The translations under genes were made by a program, and so were the position numbers. Positions 8,642 to 16,144 of a stretch of DNA of 64,000 nt are shown one piece after another (the first letter of the stretch is position 1; every line of letters starts with the position of its first letter). The DNA is taken from positions 1 to 64,000 of the forward strand of contig NZ_JAKIRP010000009.1 in the NCBI RefSeq assembly GCF_021646545.1, given 5' to 3'. The stretch is from Chitinophaga filiformis. GTDB lineage: Bacteria; Bacteroidota; Bacteroidia; Chitinophagales; Chitinophagaceae. A model generated the notes under the pieces. It made no database searches. It was not told where the DNA came from and worked only from the letters and a program-made list of their open reading frames with translations.

Positions 8642-9550
8642 TCATGCTCCCAGTCTGGCGCCATGGTTCAGTCCGTATATGCTTGTATGATAGGAGGGCA
8701 GGTAGCCATCGTGCATATATAGCATATTAGACCTGATACTTTTGCCGCCAGCACAGGCAATGTACAACCCATCTCCCCGGACCATCATGGTTCCTGGTGG
8801 ATGGGCTGTCTGCAATTCTGTTACCATGCCATCCATCAGCTTTACTTCCTGCCCCTGGAAGACGGTCAGGGCACCTTTATTCCATGGATTACACGCCCTG
8901 ATAAGATTGCATATCTCCAGTGCATCCATCTTATCCCAGTCTATCAATACATCTTTCAGTTGCGGCCGTTTATGATAAGCTTCCACTGCATCTGTTGTGG
9001 CTATTTCAGGGAATGGTGCGAGTCGCTGTACTGCATTTAAGACCATAGCAACGCCTTCCACACATAACTGGCTACAGAGCTGATTTACCATGCCATAGTG
9101 GTATTGGGGAAGATTGGCAATGCTTCTTGTCCATACCACTTTTCCTGCATCAAAGCGGGAGGACAGTTCATGAATGGTAAATCCCAGTGTAGGCTGACCT
9201 GTTTTCAGCTGCCAGAAAGCCGGTGATGGTCCGCGGAAGGAGGGAAGCGGGCCCGGATGAATATTGTAAGCCGGTATACCATTGAAGCGGGTTACATCCA
9301 GCAGGTAGCTGTAACCATACACAAATACCGTTTGTGGTTTTATGTCTTCCAGCCATTGATAAACATCTTCCGCCTGGTTCGATTCCTGTCTGAAGGGGAG
9401 ATTGGTGGCCTGTATAAAGCCGGCTACTTTCTGATGAACGATCACATCCTGTGAGGGCGCATAAAAGATACACACCTGCAAACCCTGGTTTGCAAGTGTG
9501 TATGCCATCGGAATAAACTGATCGCCGTTGGAGATAATACCTATACGCAT
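8642..9550 (-). CDS. Formyltransferase family protein
   Basis: 302 residues with a methionyl-tRNA-formyltransferase-like domain. The signature NIHPGPLPSFRGPSPAFW (~residues 117-134) carries the catalytic Asn and His, and FDAGKV (~153-158) corresponds to the conserved Asp motif. The C-terminal part is divergent, so the acceptor is unlikely to be initiator tRNA; sugar-nucleotide or peptide amine formylation are alternatives. It is the last gene of an operon with three tail-collar genes (10-bp gap), so it belongs with them and not with the lasso genes it faces. Confidence 0.72.
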   Translation of the reverse strand: MRIGIISNGDQFIPMAYTLANQGLQVCIFYAPSQDVIVHQKVAGFIQATNLPFRQESNQAEDVYQWLEDIKPQTVFVYGYSYLLDVTRFNGIPAYNIHPGPLPSFRGPSPAFWQLKTGQPTLGFTIHELSSRFDAGKVVWTRSIANLPQYHYGMVNQLCSQLCVEGVAMVLNAVQRLAPFPEIATTDAVEAYHKRPQLKDVLIDWDKMDALEICNLIRACNPWNKGALTVFQGQEVKLMDGMVTELQTAHPPGTMMVRGDGLYIACAGGKSIRSNMLYMHDGYLPSYHTSIYGLNHGARLGA

Positions 9551-9560
9551 GTCTGTTTAT

Positions 9561-10142
9561 TCAAAATGAAGAAGGATAGATACCTTCTGTAGCGATGATA
9601 TAATTGATGACCACATAAGGCATCGAGTTGTCGTGCGGCTGTGTGCCTCCGGTAATATTTATTGTCCCGGGGTCCAGCAGCGCATTGGGAGTGGATGTTC
9701 CGCCGGAAGGCAGTGGCAGCGTAGTGTATAGATTCACATCCGGATATGCCGTAGGTCCGGTGTTATTGTTACCATTGGACGTGGCGAGCAGATTATTGGT
9801 AGGATCGCCGGTAGTGGCGTCTGTACTGGTCGCAACGAGATTGTGGGTGTGTGCGGGTATATTGGTTTGCAGCAGCGTCACATTCGGTGTACCTGCGGCT
9901 TGTCCCAGCAGATACGTTTGCGAGCCTCCTGAGGGAGAGATCTGCCCTGTGCTGATGGCAATACGCTGTCGCAGGTCAGGCAACGCGAAAGTGGTTTGTC
10001 CGTCGCCGCCATACTGGGTACCCAGCAATGTAAACAATGCTTCATACTGGCTGATAGACAACAGCGCGCCGTTGCACAGCTGCCATCCCACAGGCGCAAA
10101 GTTGCCGGCAAATATCCTGATCTCGCCTAAGTAGTTATCCAT
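9561..10142 (-). CDS. Tail-collar domain protein (MdpB-type), copy 1
   Basis: 193 residues. The N-terminal phage tail collar domain reads YLGEIRIFAGNFAPVGWQLC followed by NGALLSIS...LFTLLGTQYGGDGQTTFALPDLR; a Ser/Thr/Asn-rich middle precedes the conserved GGTQPHDNSMPYVVINYIIA end. Bacterial homologues are often annotated as microcystin-dependent MdpB-like or tail-fibre proteins and occur in small arrays outside prophages. No other phage structural genes are visible here. Third collar gene of the operon, 32 bases after copy 2. Function unknown. Confidence 0.8.
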   Translation of the reverse strand: MDNYLGEIRIFAGNFAPVGWQLCNGALLSISQYEALFTLLGTQYGGDGQTTFALPDLRQRIAISTGQISPSGGSQTYLLGQAAGTPNVTLLQTNIPAHTHNLVATSTDATTGDPTNNLLATSNGNNNTGPTAYPDVNLYTTLPLPSGGTSTPNALLDPGTINITGGTQPHDNSMPYVVINYIIATEGIYPSSF

Positions 10143-10174
10143 ATAAAAATCGGTTAGATGTTTTCAAATAGTGT

Positions 10175-10726
10175 TTATGATCTTGAAGGGTATATGCCCT
10201 GCGTGGCGATGCAATAGTTCAATGCCAGGTAAGGCATCCTGTTGGTGTGAGGCTGGCTGCCGCCTGTGTTGGTGATGCAGGGGGCCATGTTCACCAACGG
10301 ACCTCCGGCAGGTGCATACAGATTGACAGTACCTGTATTTTGCCCTGGCTGAGAGGGACTGGTAGGTGTGTTCGGATTACCAAAATAATTGGTGTTCGGA
10401 CTACCAGCATCGTACGAAACGTTTGCGCTTACCAGGTGCGTATGTGCCGGCAGGTTGGCTGTTGTCAGTGTAACCGTTTCGGTACCTGCGGCCTGACCGA
10501 TCTGGTAGCTGCTGCCGCTTTTGCTGGTGCCTGTACCAACGATCGTTCTGCCGTTGAGGTTGGGGAGCATGAAGGTGGTGGTGCCGTTGCCGCCGTAATT
10601 GACACCTAAAAGGGAGAACAAAGCCTGGTTCTGGGCTATGGGCAATGTTTGCCCGCTGCAAAGTACCCATCCTCTGGGGATTTGAGTATAAGGGAATAAG
10701 CGGATTTCTCCGAGGTAATTTTCCAT
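10175..10726 (-). CDS. Tail-collar domain protein (MdpB-type), copy 2
   Basis: 183 residues, same architecture as its neighbours: YLGEIRLFPYTQIPRGWVLC, then LFSLLGVNYGGNGTTTFMLPNL, a histidine motif LPAHTH and the closing GGSQPHTNRMPYLALNYCIA. The paralogues differ mainly in the Thr/Asn/Gly-rich middle, as expected for a variable surface-exposed part. 40 bases downstream of copy 3 on the same strand. Function unknown. Confidence 0.8.
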   Translation of the reverse strand: MENYLGEIRLFPYTQIPRGWVLCSGQTLPIAQNQALFSLLGVNYGGNGTTTFMLPNLNGRTIVGTGTSKSGSSYQIGQAAGTETVTLTTANLPAHTHLVSANVSYDAGSPNTNYFGNPNTPTSPSQPGQNTGTVNLYAPAGGPLVNMAPCITNTGGSQPHTNRMPYLALNYCIATQGIYPSRS

Positions 10727-10766
10727 ACGATTTTAATAAAATAAGGTGAAAGAATAAGGTTGAAGA

Positions 10767-11321
10767 TCAGGGCCGTTGAGGGAAGACGCCTTCTGAACAG
10801 ACGCAGTAGGTCATTGCCAGATAGGGGTCCATGTTTGCATGCGGAGTGGTGCCGCCGGTAATACCAATGGTCTGCGGGTTGAGCGTAATATTCCCCTTGT
10901 TGTTGGAGTAGACCACGATACCTTTAGCGGCAACGACAGAATATCCGTTTGTCAGGTATGCATTGCTGCCGGGCTGGGAAATAGCGGCAGCTGTCTGTGG
11001 CTGACTTGTGCGGACCACGGCTTCCATGTTGTGCATGTGTGCGGGCATCGTGGCAGTCGTTAATGTAACAGTCTCCGAGCCGCCGGTAATGCCAGGCGTG
11101 TTGAAACCTCCCTGCATAAGATTAATGCCCAGTGCTGCTACGCCCCGCAGGTCGGGTACAGCAAAGGTAGTGGTGCCGTTACCACCATACTGGATGCCCA
11201 GTATGGCAAACAACGCGGAATTACTTTGAATAGGATAGACTGCGCCGTTACAGGGCAGCCATCCACGGGGGGTAAAATTAAAAGCAAAGGCTCTGATTTC
11301 GCCGATATAACCATCTGCCAT
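10767..11321 (-). CDS. Tail-collar domain protein (MdpB-type), copy 3 (first of operon)
   Basis: 184 residues. The collar domain is clear (YIGEIRAFAFNFTPRGWLPC; LFAILGIQYGGNGTTTFAVPDLR), with the MPAHMHN histidine motif and the GGTTPHANMDPYLAMTYCVC end. It leads the four-gene minus-strand operon. No convincing -7 element was found upstream within the 450-bp gap 11322-11771. Confidence 0.8.
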   Translation of the reverse strand: MADGYIGEIRAFAFNFTPRGWLPCNGAVYPIQSNSALFAILGIQYGGNGTTTFAVPDLRGVAALGINLMQGGFNTPGITGGSETVTLTTATMPAHMHNMEAVVRTSQPQTAAAISQPGSNAYLTNGYSVVAAKGIVVYSNNKGNITLNPQTIGITGGTTPHANMDPYLAMTYCVCSEGVFPQRP

Positions 11322-11665
11322 AAGTGTGGAGTTTTGGGTGAAATAATAAACATTACGAAATGAGAATATGGAAAGGGAAAGAGGAGTGGTATAAAAAGTT
11401 TTTCATGAATCTGGCGTTATTCAGGGGAACATTCTTTTGTTCAGTAAGTGGATATGTATTACATGACTCGTGCTACCTAAATTAGGAAGCGTTGAGGTAA
11501 AATAAAAATGTGGGAAAAAATAAAAGTCTTTTTATTGTCCCTGAAATTCGGTATATATAGATACGATAGGTAGCGCTTTGGCTATTTTATTTTTTACTAC
11601 TTTTAATGGCTCACCATTTTCACCACAGCAAGGTCAACAAGTTCATCCTCCATCTGAACCGATCA

Positions 11666-11757
11666 GGTGTCATAACGAAAAAGGAAGGACGTAGCCCTTA
11701 TATTTTCTAACGGTGTCACAGCAGAAAAGGAGGGACGTAGTCTTTATGTTTCCTGAG
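11666..11757. repeat. Two-copy 46-bp tandem direct repeat
   Basis: Units 11666-11711 and 11712-11757 are adjacent and similar: both start GGTGTCA, contain GGACGTAG, and end in a TTATRTTTYC-type stretch. They lie just beyond the 3' end of the hypothetical gene at 11772. Apart from this repeat the 11322-11771 gap shows nothing recognisable. Confidence 0.8.
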
Positions 11758-11771
11758 CTGTCCCGTATTGT

Positions 11772-12215
11772 TTATTCTTCACCTGGATGATCCTGGAAAT
11801 CTACAAAATCTTCTATAGCTTCTTTTGTTTCTTCGTCCAGCAAAGGATGTTTTAATAAAGCATGCATCTTTTCGGTCAATGCCTTGTGTTCAAGATAACG
11901 CTGGTCTGCATTGGTGAGCCGGTTCAGCATCCACACTGTCAGTGGTGTGGGCTTCCTTTCCAGGGAGGCAAACAGGTAATCATGGTATATATCATGAAAA
12001 GATTCCAGTGTATGCGCCAATGGGCCGGGAGAACCGTAGTCAATGTGAGGGTATTTTTCAATGAGCCGGAAGATGGGTTCTATGGCCCTTTCCCTGTCGG
12101 GGTTATGCTTCAGGTCCTCCATCAGATCGTAGAAATAAGAGATGTTATCATCGTCGGAGCGCTCGGTTGGCACAAAGGAGGAAAGCGCGTGGATAATTTC
12201 ATCAGTTGTCATCAT
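11772..12215 (-). CDS. Hypothetical acidic protein (about 147 residues)
   Basis: Not recognised with certainty. I start at MMTTDEIIHAL (12215); an upstream ATG at 12278 would cross the direct repeat at 12229-12268. The protein is rich in Asp/Glu, mainly helical, and has the phrase YPHIDYGSPGPLAHTLE, a pattern I associate with small cytosolic proteins of the immunity-protein style; no toxin gene is adjacent. It follows the membrane HTH protein gene on the same strand after 122 bases. Confidence 0.6.
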   Translation of the reverse strand: MMTTDEIIHALSSFVPTERSDDDNISYFYDLMEDLKHNPDRERAIEPIFRLIEKYPHIDYGSPGPLAHTLESFHDIYHDYLFASLERKPTPLTVWMLNRLTNADQRYLEHKALTEKMHALLKHPLLDEETKEAIEDFVDFQDHPGEE

Positions 12216-12228
12216 GGAATGAAAGGGT

Positions 12229-12268
12229 TTAAAAGTGAAACACAGTTCCTTAAAAGTAACACAGTTCG
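12229..12268. promoter_or_regulatory. Tandem 20-21 bp direct repeat at the promoter of the hypothetical gene
   Basis: Two adjacent units share TTAAAAGT and AACACAGTTC (12229-12249 and 12250-12268). On the minus strand the distal unit includes TACTTTTA, a 5-of-6 match to the TAnnTTTG -7 element, so the repeat overlaps the probable promoter of the gene starting at 12215. Operator function is inference. Confidence 0.45.
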
Positions 12269-12337
12269 CTGAGAGCACGCTTCAGGGGGCTGAAGGATGT
12301 ACTCCCGGGTAAGAGACTACATAAAGCGTTCCGGAAA

Positions 12338-13807
12338 TTATAACGTGATGACCTTATTCCCATTTACAAACCGGGTATCTTTCACTGCGCCCGGTCCTTC
12401 GAAGCGGTATTGTACCCCCACTATATCTGTAGGCTGATAATCTCCGGTAAAAGCAGCCGCTTCCTCGCCATCCACCAGTATCCGGATATGCTTTTCTTTC
12501 GCTTCCACTTTTAACTGCACCCATTGGTTCATATCCCGGCCAAACTTCGATAGGTCGGTATTTTTACTTTGCAGGGATTTGCCGCCGGCATAGAGGGACA
12601 GATCTCCCACACAGCCTTTCGCACATAGGGGAATAATAAATACGTCATTCTTACAAAGTATCAGGATCTGTATCCGCTGACAGGCTGCTGAACCCTGGTT
12701 GAAGTTGCTTTTTACAGCTGTCTCAAAACTGAAATTGTCGGTGCGCAGGCCATTCATATCCCGTACATTATAGAACCGCAGACCGGGAATTACAGGCTGT
12801 AAAGAGATGTTATAAGCTTCCATAGCTGTTTTATCCACTTCGACGGTATGTCCTTTCTGAAATTCCTGCTGACGGAAATATACCGGCACTTCGTCCTGTT
12901 CTACGACTGCCAGCCAGCCGTTGGAACTGATCATGAGATCGTGTTCCTTTACGATCTGTTTCCCTACGATCAGTTTTGCCCTGAAATATCCCGGAAGGTA
13001 GTAGATGGATGAATATTCCCGCCTGTCTTTCGGAACGGCAAATTTTCGCCTGATATCCCATGACTGGGATATAAATACGGAATCATCTCCTGCGGCCCGG
13101 GCATCGTATTTAAAGATCACCGAATTGGGTACACCCGCCGTGACGGTTTTATTGCTGCTGAACTGATACGCTGTTGGATCTGCAGAGGCCTGTTTAGACC
13201 GGCCGTTCGATAGAAGTGTTACATAAAGAATGATCGCCAGAGAGAGCAGGCCTAATGCCCAGTAAGGCCATCTGCGGGAGCGGTGTTTCGGCCTTTCTGA
13301 TATCCCGCTGGGGGCTTGCCTTGCAGACGTGGACCCGGCGCTGGGAATTGCTGCAGGATTGCCTGTAATGGCCATGCCACCATCTTCACCACTGGTCAAA
13401 GTGCCCGGCGGCTGTGAACCGCTTAATAACACGTCCTGTTTGTTATTAGTAGTGTTTATTCCGGTGTTGCCAGTTATACCCATCGGCTGATCAGCAGGTG
13501 CAGCCTGTGTAAGCGGAGTAGCATTTCCGGCTGACAGCTTTCGCCTGAACATACTCCAGTCCTCATAGCCGGCATATTGGGCCAATGTATTCAAGGTAGT
13601 GATGGCCGGGGTATTGGTGTAAGACAATTTCCCCCAAAGCCTTTTTAATGTTGTAACGCTTAACACAACACCGGTGGCTTCCTGGATAGCCTCACTCAGT
13701 TTTTCAAAATCATAGCTGCTCCATTCGCTGTTAGCCCCGCGGTCAAACCGTATTTCTACCAGCTTCAGGCATCGCTGTATGTAATCTGTTTCTAAATTGT
13801 TTTCCAT
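12338..13807 (-). CDS. Membrane-tethered protein with N-terminal HTH-like domain and LamG-like exterior
   Basis: 489 residues. The N-terminal ~90 residues look like a DNA-binding domain widespread in Bacteroidota (LSEAIQEATGVVLSVTTLKRLWG, ~residues 36-58). A low-complexity linker follows, then a single transmembrane helix at ~175-197 (YWALGLLSLAIILYVTLL) after a basic cluster. The outer part begins with an Ig-like segment (~215-310) and ends with a LamG-like fold (~330-489). Topology suggests a cytoplasmic HTH and a periplasmic sensing/binding region, i.e. a one-component membrane-bound regulator; this is inference. Divergent from the secreted LamG-like protein at 13934. Confidence 0.65.
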   Translation of the reverse strand: MENNLETDYIQRCLKLVEIRFDRGANSEWSSYDFEKLSEAIQEATGVVLSVTTLKRLWGKLSYTNTPAITTLNTLAQYAGYEDWSMFRRKLSAGNATPLTQAAPADQPMGITGNTGINTTNNKQDVLLSGSQPPGTLTSGEDGGMAITGNPAAIPSAGSTSARQAPSGISERPKHRSRRWPYWALGLLSLAIILYVTLLSNGRSKQASADPTAYQFSSNKTVTAGVPNSVIFKYDARAAGDDSVFISQSWDIRRKFAVPKDRREYSSIYYLPGYFRAKLIVGKQIVKEHDLMISSNGWLAVVEQDEVPVYFRQQEFQKGHTVEVDKTAMEAYNISLQPVIPGLRFYNVRDMNGLRTDNFSFETAVKSNFNQGSAACQRIQILILCKNDVFIIPLCAKGCVGDLSLYAGGKSLQSKNTDLSKFGRDMNQWVQLKVEAKEKHIRILVDGEEAAAFTGDYQPTDIVGVQYRFEGPGAVKDTRFVNGNKVITL

Positions 13808-13933
13808 GTGATAATGAGTTTGTTATCTTCCTGAACAGACTTGCACAAACTTGAACTCCCGCTGAATTGCCATCAAGTTACTTATTATTCAGTTTTGCCC
13901 CGTTATCATTTGAAAACTTAAAAACAACAGACC

Positions 13934-15067
13934 ATGTACAAGACATTCAGCCTTCTTACCCTGCTCCTGTTCACCATACAATTGATGGCGCAGCAGAAAG
14001 ACGGGAAGCGCCCCGGCAAGCCTGTATCATCCGCGGCGGTTATCAATGTAGCCATGAAAGCAGATAACTGGGATATTGCCAATAATGTAGCGGAGCTAAC
14101 CACCTGGCGATCCGTTCCGGCTTTGAAATGCCTGGGAGGAAAAGGGTCGGCAGTACTGAAGGATGTCGACTTTTCAGATGGTACGATCGAATACGATATG
14201 GAACCGGTCGAAAACGGCTTTGCTACCATTTTCTTCAGACAGGCTTCAGGCGAGGAAAGGGAGTGTTTTTACTTCCGGACCTATGTTGCCGGCAATGACG
14301 CTGCGATAGACGCTATTCAGTATGCGCCTTACCTGGGCAGTGTCAACATGTGGGATATGCTTCCTTATTACCAGGGCAATGCCAGTTTCCAGCGCGAAAA
14401 ATGGAATCATGTGAAGCTGGTGATCTCTGGTAAACAGATGTGGGTGTATGTCAACGATATGTCCCGTCCGGCATTAAAAATACCCCGCCTGGAAGGCAGT
14501 ACGGAACATGGCAGCATTGCTTTTGAAGGAAAGGGCGCTATGTTTGCCAACCTTGTGATCAAACCGGGACAAACGGAAGGTCTTTCTCCGCTGGAAGGGC
14601 CAGATCCTACTGATAATGATCCCCGTTATATCAGGGAATGGAAAGTGAGCCAGCCTGTTGAAACGAAGGATGTTGACTTCAGTAATACCTTCATGCCTGC
14701 TAAAGAGGCCGCCTGGGAAACCATGTGGGCAGAAAGAAGAGGATTAGTGAACCTGACAAGGAAATTCGGACCAAGCCGCGAGCGGCGTATCGTATGGCTG
14801 AAGACGAATATTCACGCTGCGAAAGATCAGTCCCGTAAATTGAATCTCGGGTTCAGTGATGAAGTATGGGTGTTCATCAACGGAAAATATGTTTATGTCG
14901 ATAAGAACCTTTATGGTCAGCCATTGTCTAAGTTCCCTGACGGTCGTTGCTCAATTGAGAACACTTCTTTCAACGTTCCGCTGAAGGAAGGCGATAATGA
15001 ATTGCTGATCGGCGTAGCTAACAGCTTTTTCGGCTGGGGAATTGTGGCGAGGTTGGATGAATACTGA
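13934..15067 (+). CDS. Secreted LamG/DUF1080-like protein
   Basis: 377 residues with a signal peptide (MYKTFSLLTLLLFTIQLMAQ). Residues ~45-215 form a concanavalin-like beta-sandwich of the 3-keto-disaccharide-hydrolase/LamG type (DVDFSDGTIEYDMEP, KWNHVKLVISGKQMWVYVND). The second half (~230-377) is another beta domain with WVFINGKYVYVDKN and a C-terminal segment seen in carbohydrate-active or binding proteins. No catalytic residues can be assigned. It may be a partner of the divergent membrane HTH protein, whose exterior also looks LamG-like. Confidence 0.65.
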   Translation: MYKTFSLLTLLLFTIQLMAQQKDGKRPGKPVSSAAVINVAMKADNWDIANNVAELTTWRSVPALKCLGGKGSAVLKDVDFSDGTIEYDMEPVENGFATIFFRQASGEERECFYFRTYVAGNDAAIDAIQYAPYLGSVNMWDMLPYYQGNASFQREKWNHVKLVISGKQMWVYVNDMSRPALKIPRLEGSTEHGSIAFEGKGAMFANLVIKPGQTEGLSPLEGPDPTDNDPRYIREWKVSQPVETKDVDFSNTFMPAKEAAWETMWAERRGLVNLTRKFGPSRERRIVWLKTNIHAAKDQSRKLNLGFSDEVWVFINGKYVYVDKNLYGQPLSKFPDGRCSIENTSFNVPLKEGDNELLIGVANSFFGWGIVARLDEY

Positions 15068-15081
15068 TGTCCCCGGGGCTA

Positions 15082-15118
15082 CAACAATCAGCCTGCGCCT
15101 TACGCAGGCTGATTGTTG
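15082..15118. terminator. Perfect 16-bp bidirectional terminator hairpin
   Basis: 15082-15097 (CAACAATCAGCCTGCG) and 15103-15118 are perfect reverse complements around a 5-base loop. The hairpin sits between two convergent genes. The DinB stop codon (TTA on the plus strand, 15100-15102) lies in the loop, so the last five DinB codons are encoded by one arm. Confidence 0.85.
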
Positions 15119-15597
15119 CAGATGATATCCCTATACCTCTCTATTTGCCGCCGGTGGCGCAGGATATGTACGATAGCATGTTCCATGATCTGCTCTATGT
15201 CATACACCTGTCCCCAACTGGTGGCAATTTTCTTTTCCTGCTCAAATTCCTCCAGTTCACTATCCTTTATATCACGGAATACCGTCTCTGTAAAATGAAA
15301 GGCTTCTGTCAGATCTCTGATATATTCCTTTACGGTAGTATGAAAGGTTTCTTCCGGTCTCACCATCTGGTAGCCATAATGATGCATAATGTAAATGGTA
15401 TAACTGTAAGCAGCACTAACTACATGTGACAATATTGTCTGTATCGAGCGGCAATTTTCATCGGCGGTTAGCGGGTCCGCAACAGTGGCCAGATCCTCAT
15501 CTGAGATAGGTGCAATGACGTTTTTTAATTCAGTAATAGCTTTTTCATATTCGTCCAGCAAAGCACCTTTCGCTCCCTGTCTGTATACTTTCATCAT
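15100..15597 (-). CDS. DinB family protein
   Basis: 165 residues, four-helix DinB/YfiT-type metal-binding fold. Candidate metal ligands are the His in ILSHVV (~residue 58) and the pair in EHAIVHILRHRRQIER (~138-153), in the family order. Members are putative metal-dependent hydrolases or thiol transferases; the substrate is unknown. The C-terminal NNQPA is encoded inside the terminator hairpin. Confidence 0.8.
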   Translation of the reverse strand: MMKVYRQGAKGALLDEYEKAITELKNVIAPISDEDLATVADPLTADENCRSIQTILSHVVSAAYSYTIYIMHHYGYQMVRPEETFHTTVKEYIRDLTEAFHFTETVFRDIKDSELEEFEQEKKIATSWGQVYDIEQIMEHAIVHILRHRRQIERYRDIICNNQPA

Positions 15598-15704
15598 GTT
15601 GGTAATTATATATTAGTAAAATTAAGTTATAATCTTGCAATTCGGTTATAAATGAGTATTTTCATGCTTTCTGCCTACTTCTGACACACTTAACTTGAAC
15701 GCAA

Positions 15705-16112
15705 ATGCAAAACTTCGTAGCACTTCCAACAGAAGAATCCGGGGCACAAAAAACGCTGCAGGAACTGCTGGACCAGCCGGACCAGCTGCTATTACTGATA
15801 CTGGGAGATGATGATGTTGCAGATGAAGCCACCGATACCGCCAATTTCATACGTTCCCGTATTGGAAAGAACGGTGTAAGCATGTATGACATGGTAGTAT
15901 TTGTAAAGGTAACAGCCCCATTGACTATCCTGCCACTGCTGAAAAAACTGAAAATTCATGAGCGGGTAGACCTGACAGACTATCATAATTTTGTACTCGT
16001 TTCTATTTCCCCGTTCAGAAATATTATTTCGGAAGGCGTCACCAAAGCCCGTTTCATGAAGGGCAGGGGCAGCATGAATACCGCTGTAATGACGGCCTAC
16101 GCCAATGGATGA
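15705..16112 (+). CDS. Hypothetical protein (135 residues)
   Basis: Not recognised. It is a soluble alpha/beta protein with a hydrophobic strand LLLLILGDDD (~28-37), no signal peptide and no membrane segment. It stands 32 bases before the 598-residue protein on the same strand and likely shares its transcript. The 107-bp gap upstream (15598-15704) shows no clear TAnnTTTG element. Confidence 0.6.
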   Translation: MQNFVALPTEESGAQKTLQELLDQPDQLLLLILGDDDVADEATDTANFIRSRIGKNGVSMYDMVVFVKVTAPLTILPLLKKLKIHERVDLTDYHNFVLVSISPFRNIISEGVTKARFMKGRGSMNTAVMTAYANG

Positions 16113-16144
16113 TCTTCCCTGTTTTACCTTAATGCGAATATAAT

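Noticed and set aside
8642..9550. Formyltransferase as a lasso tailoring enzyme
   Set aside because: It is on the opposite strand, convergent with the precursor and in an operon with tail-collar genes. Direct evidence for a role on the peptide is lacking, and the lasso N-terminus is consumed by the ring.
9561..11321. Prophage or tailocin remnant
   Set aside because: Only collar-domain proteins are present; no baseplate, sheath, capsid, integrase or lysis genes are visible.
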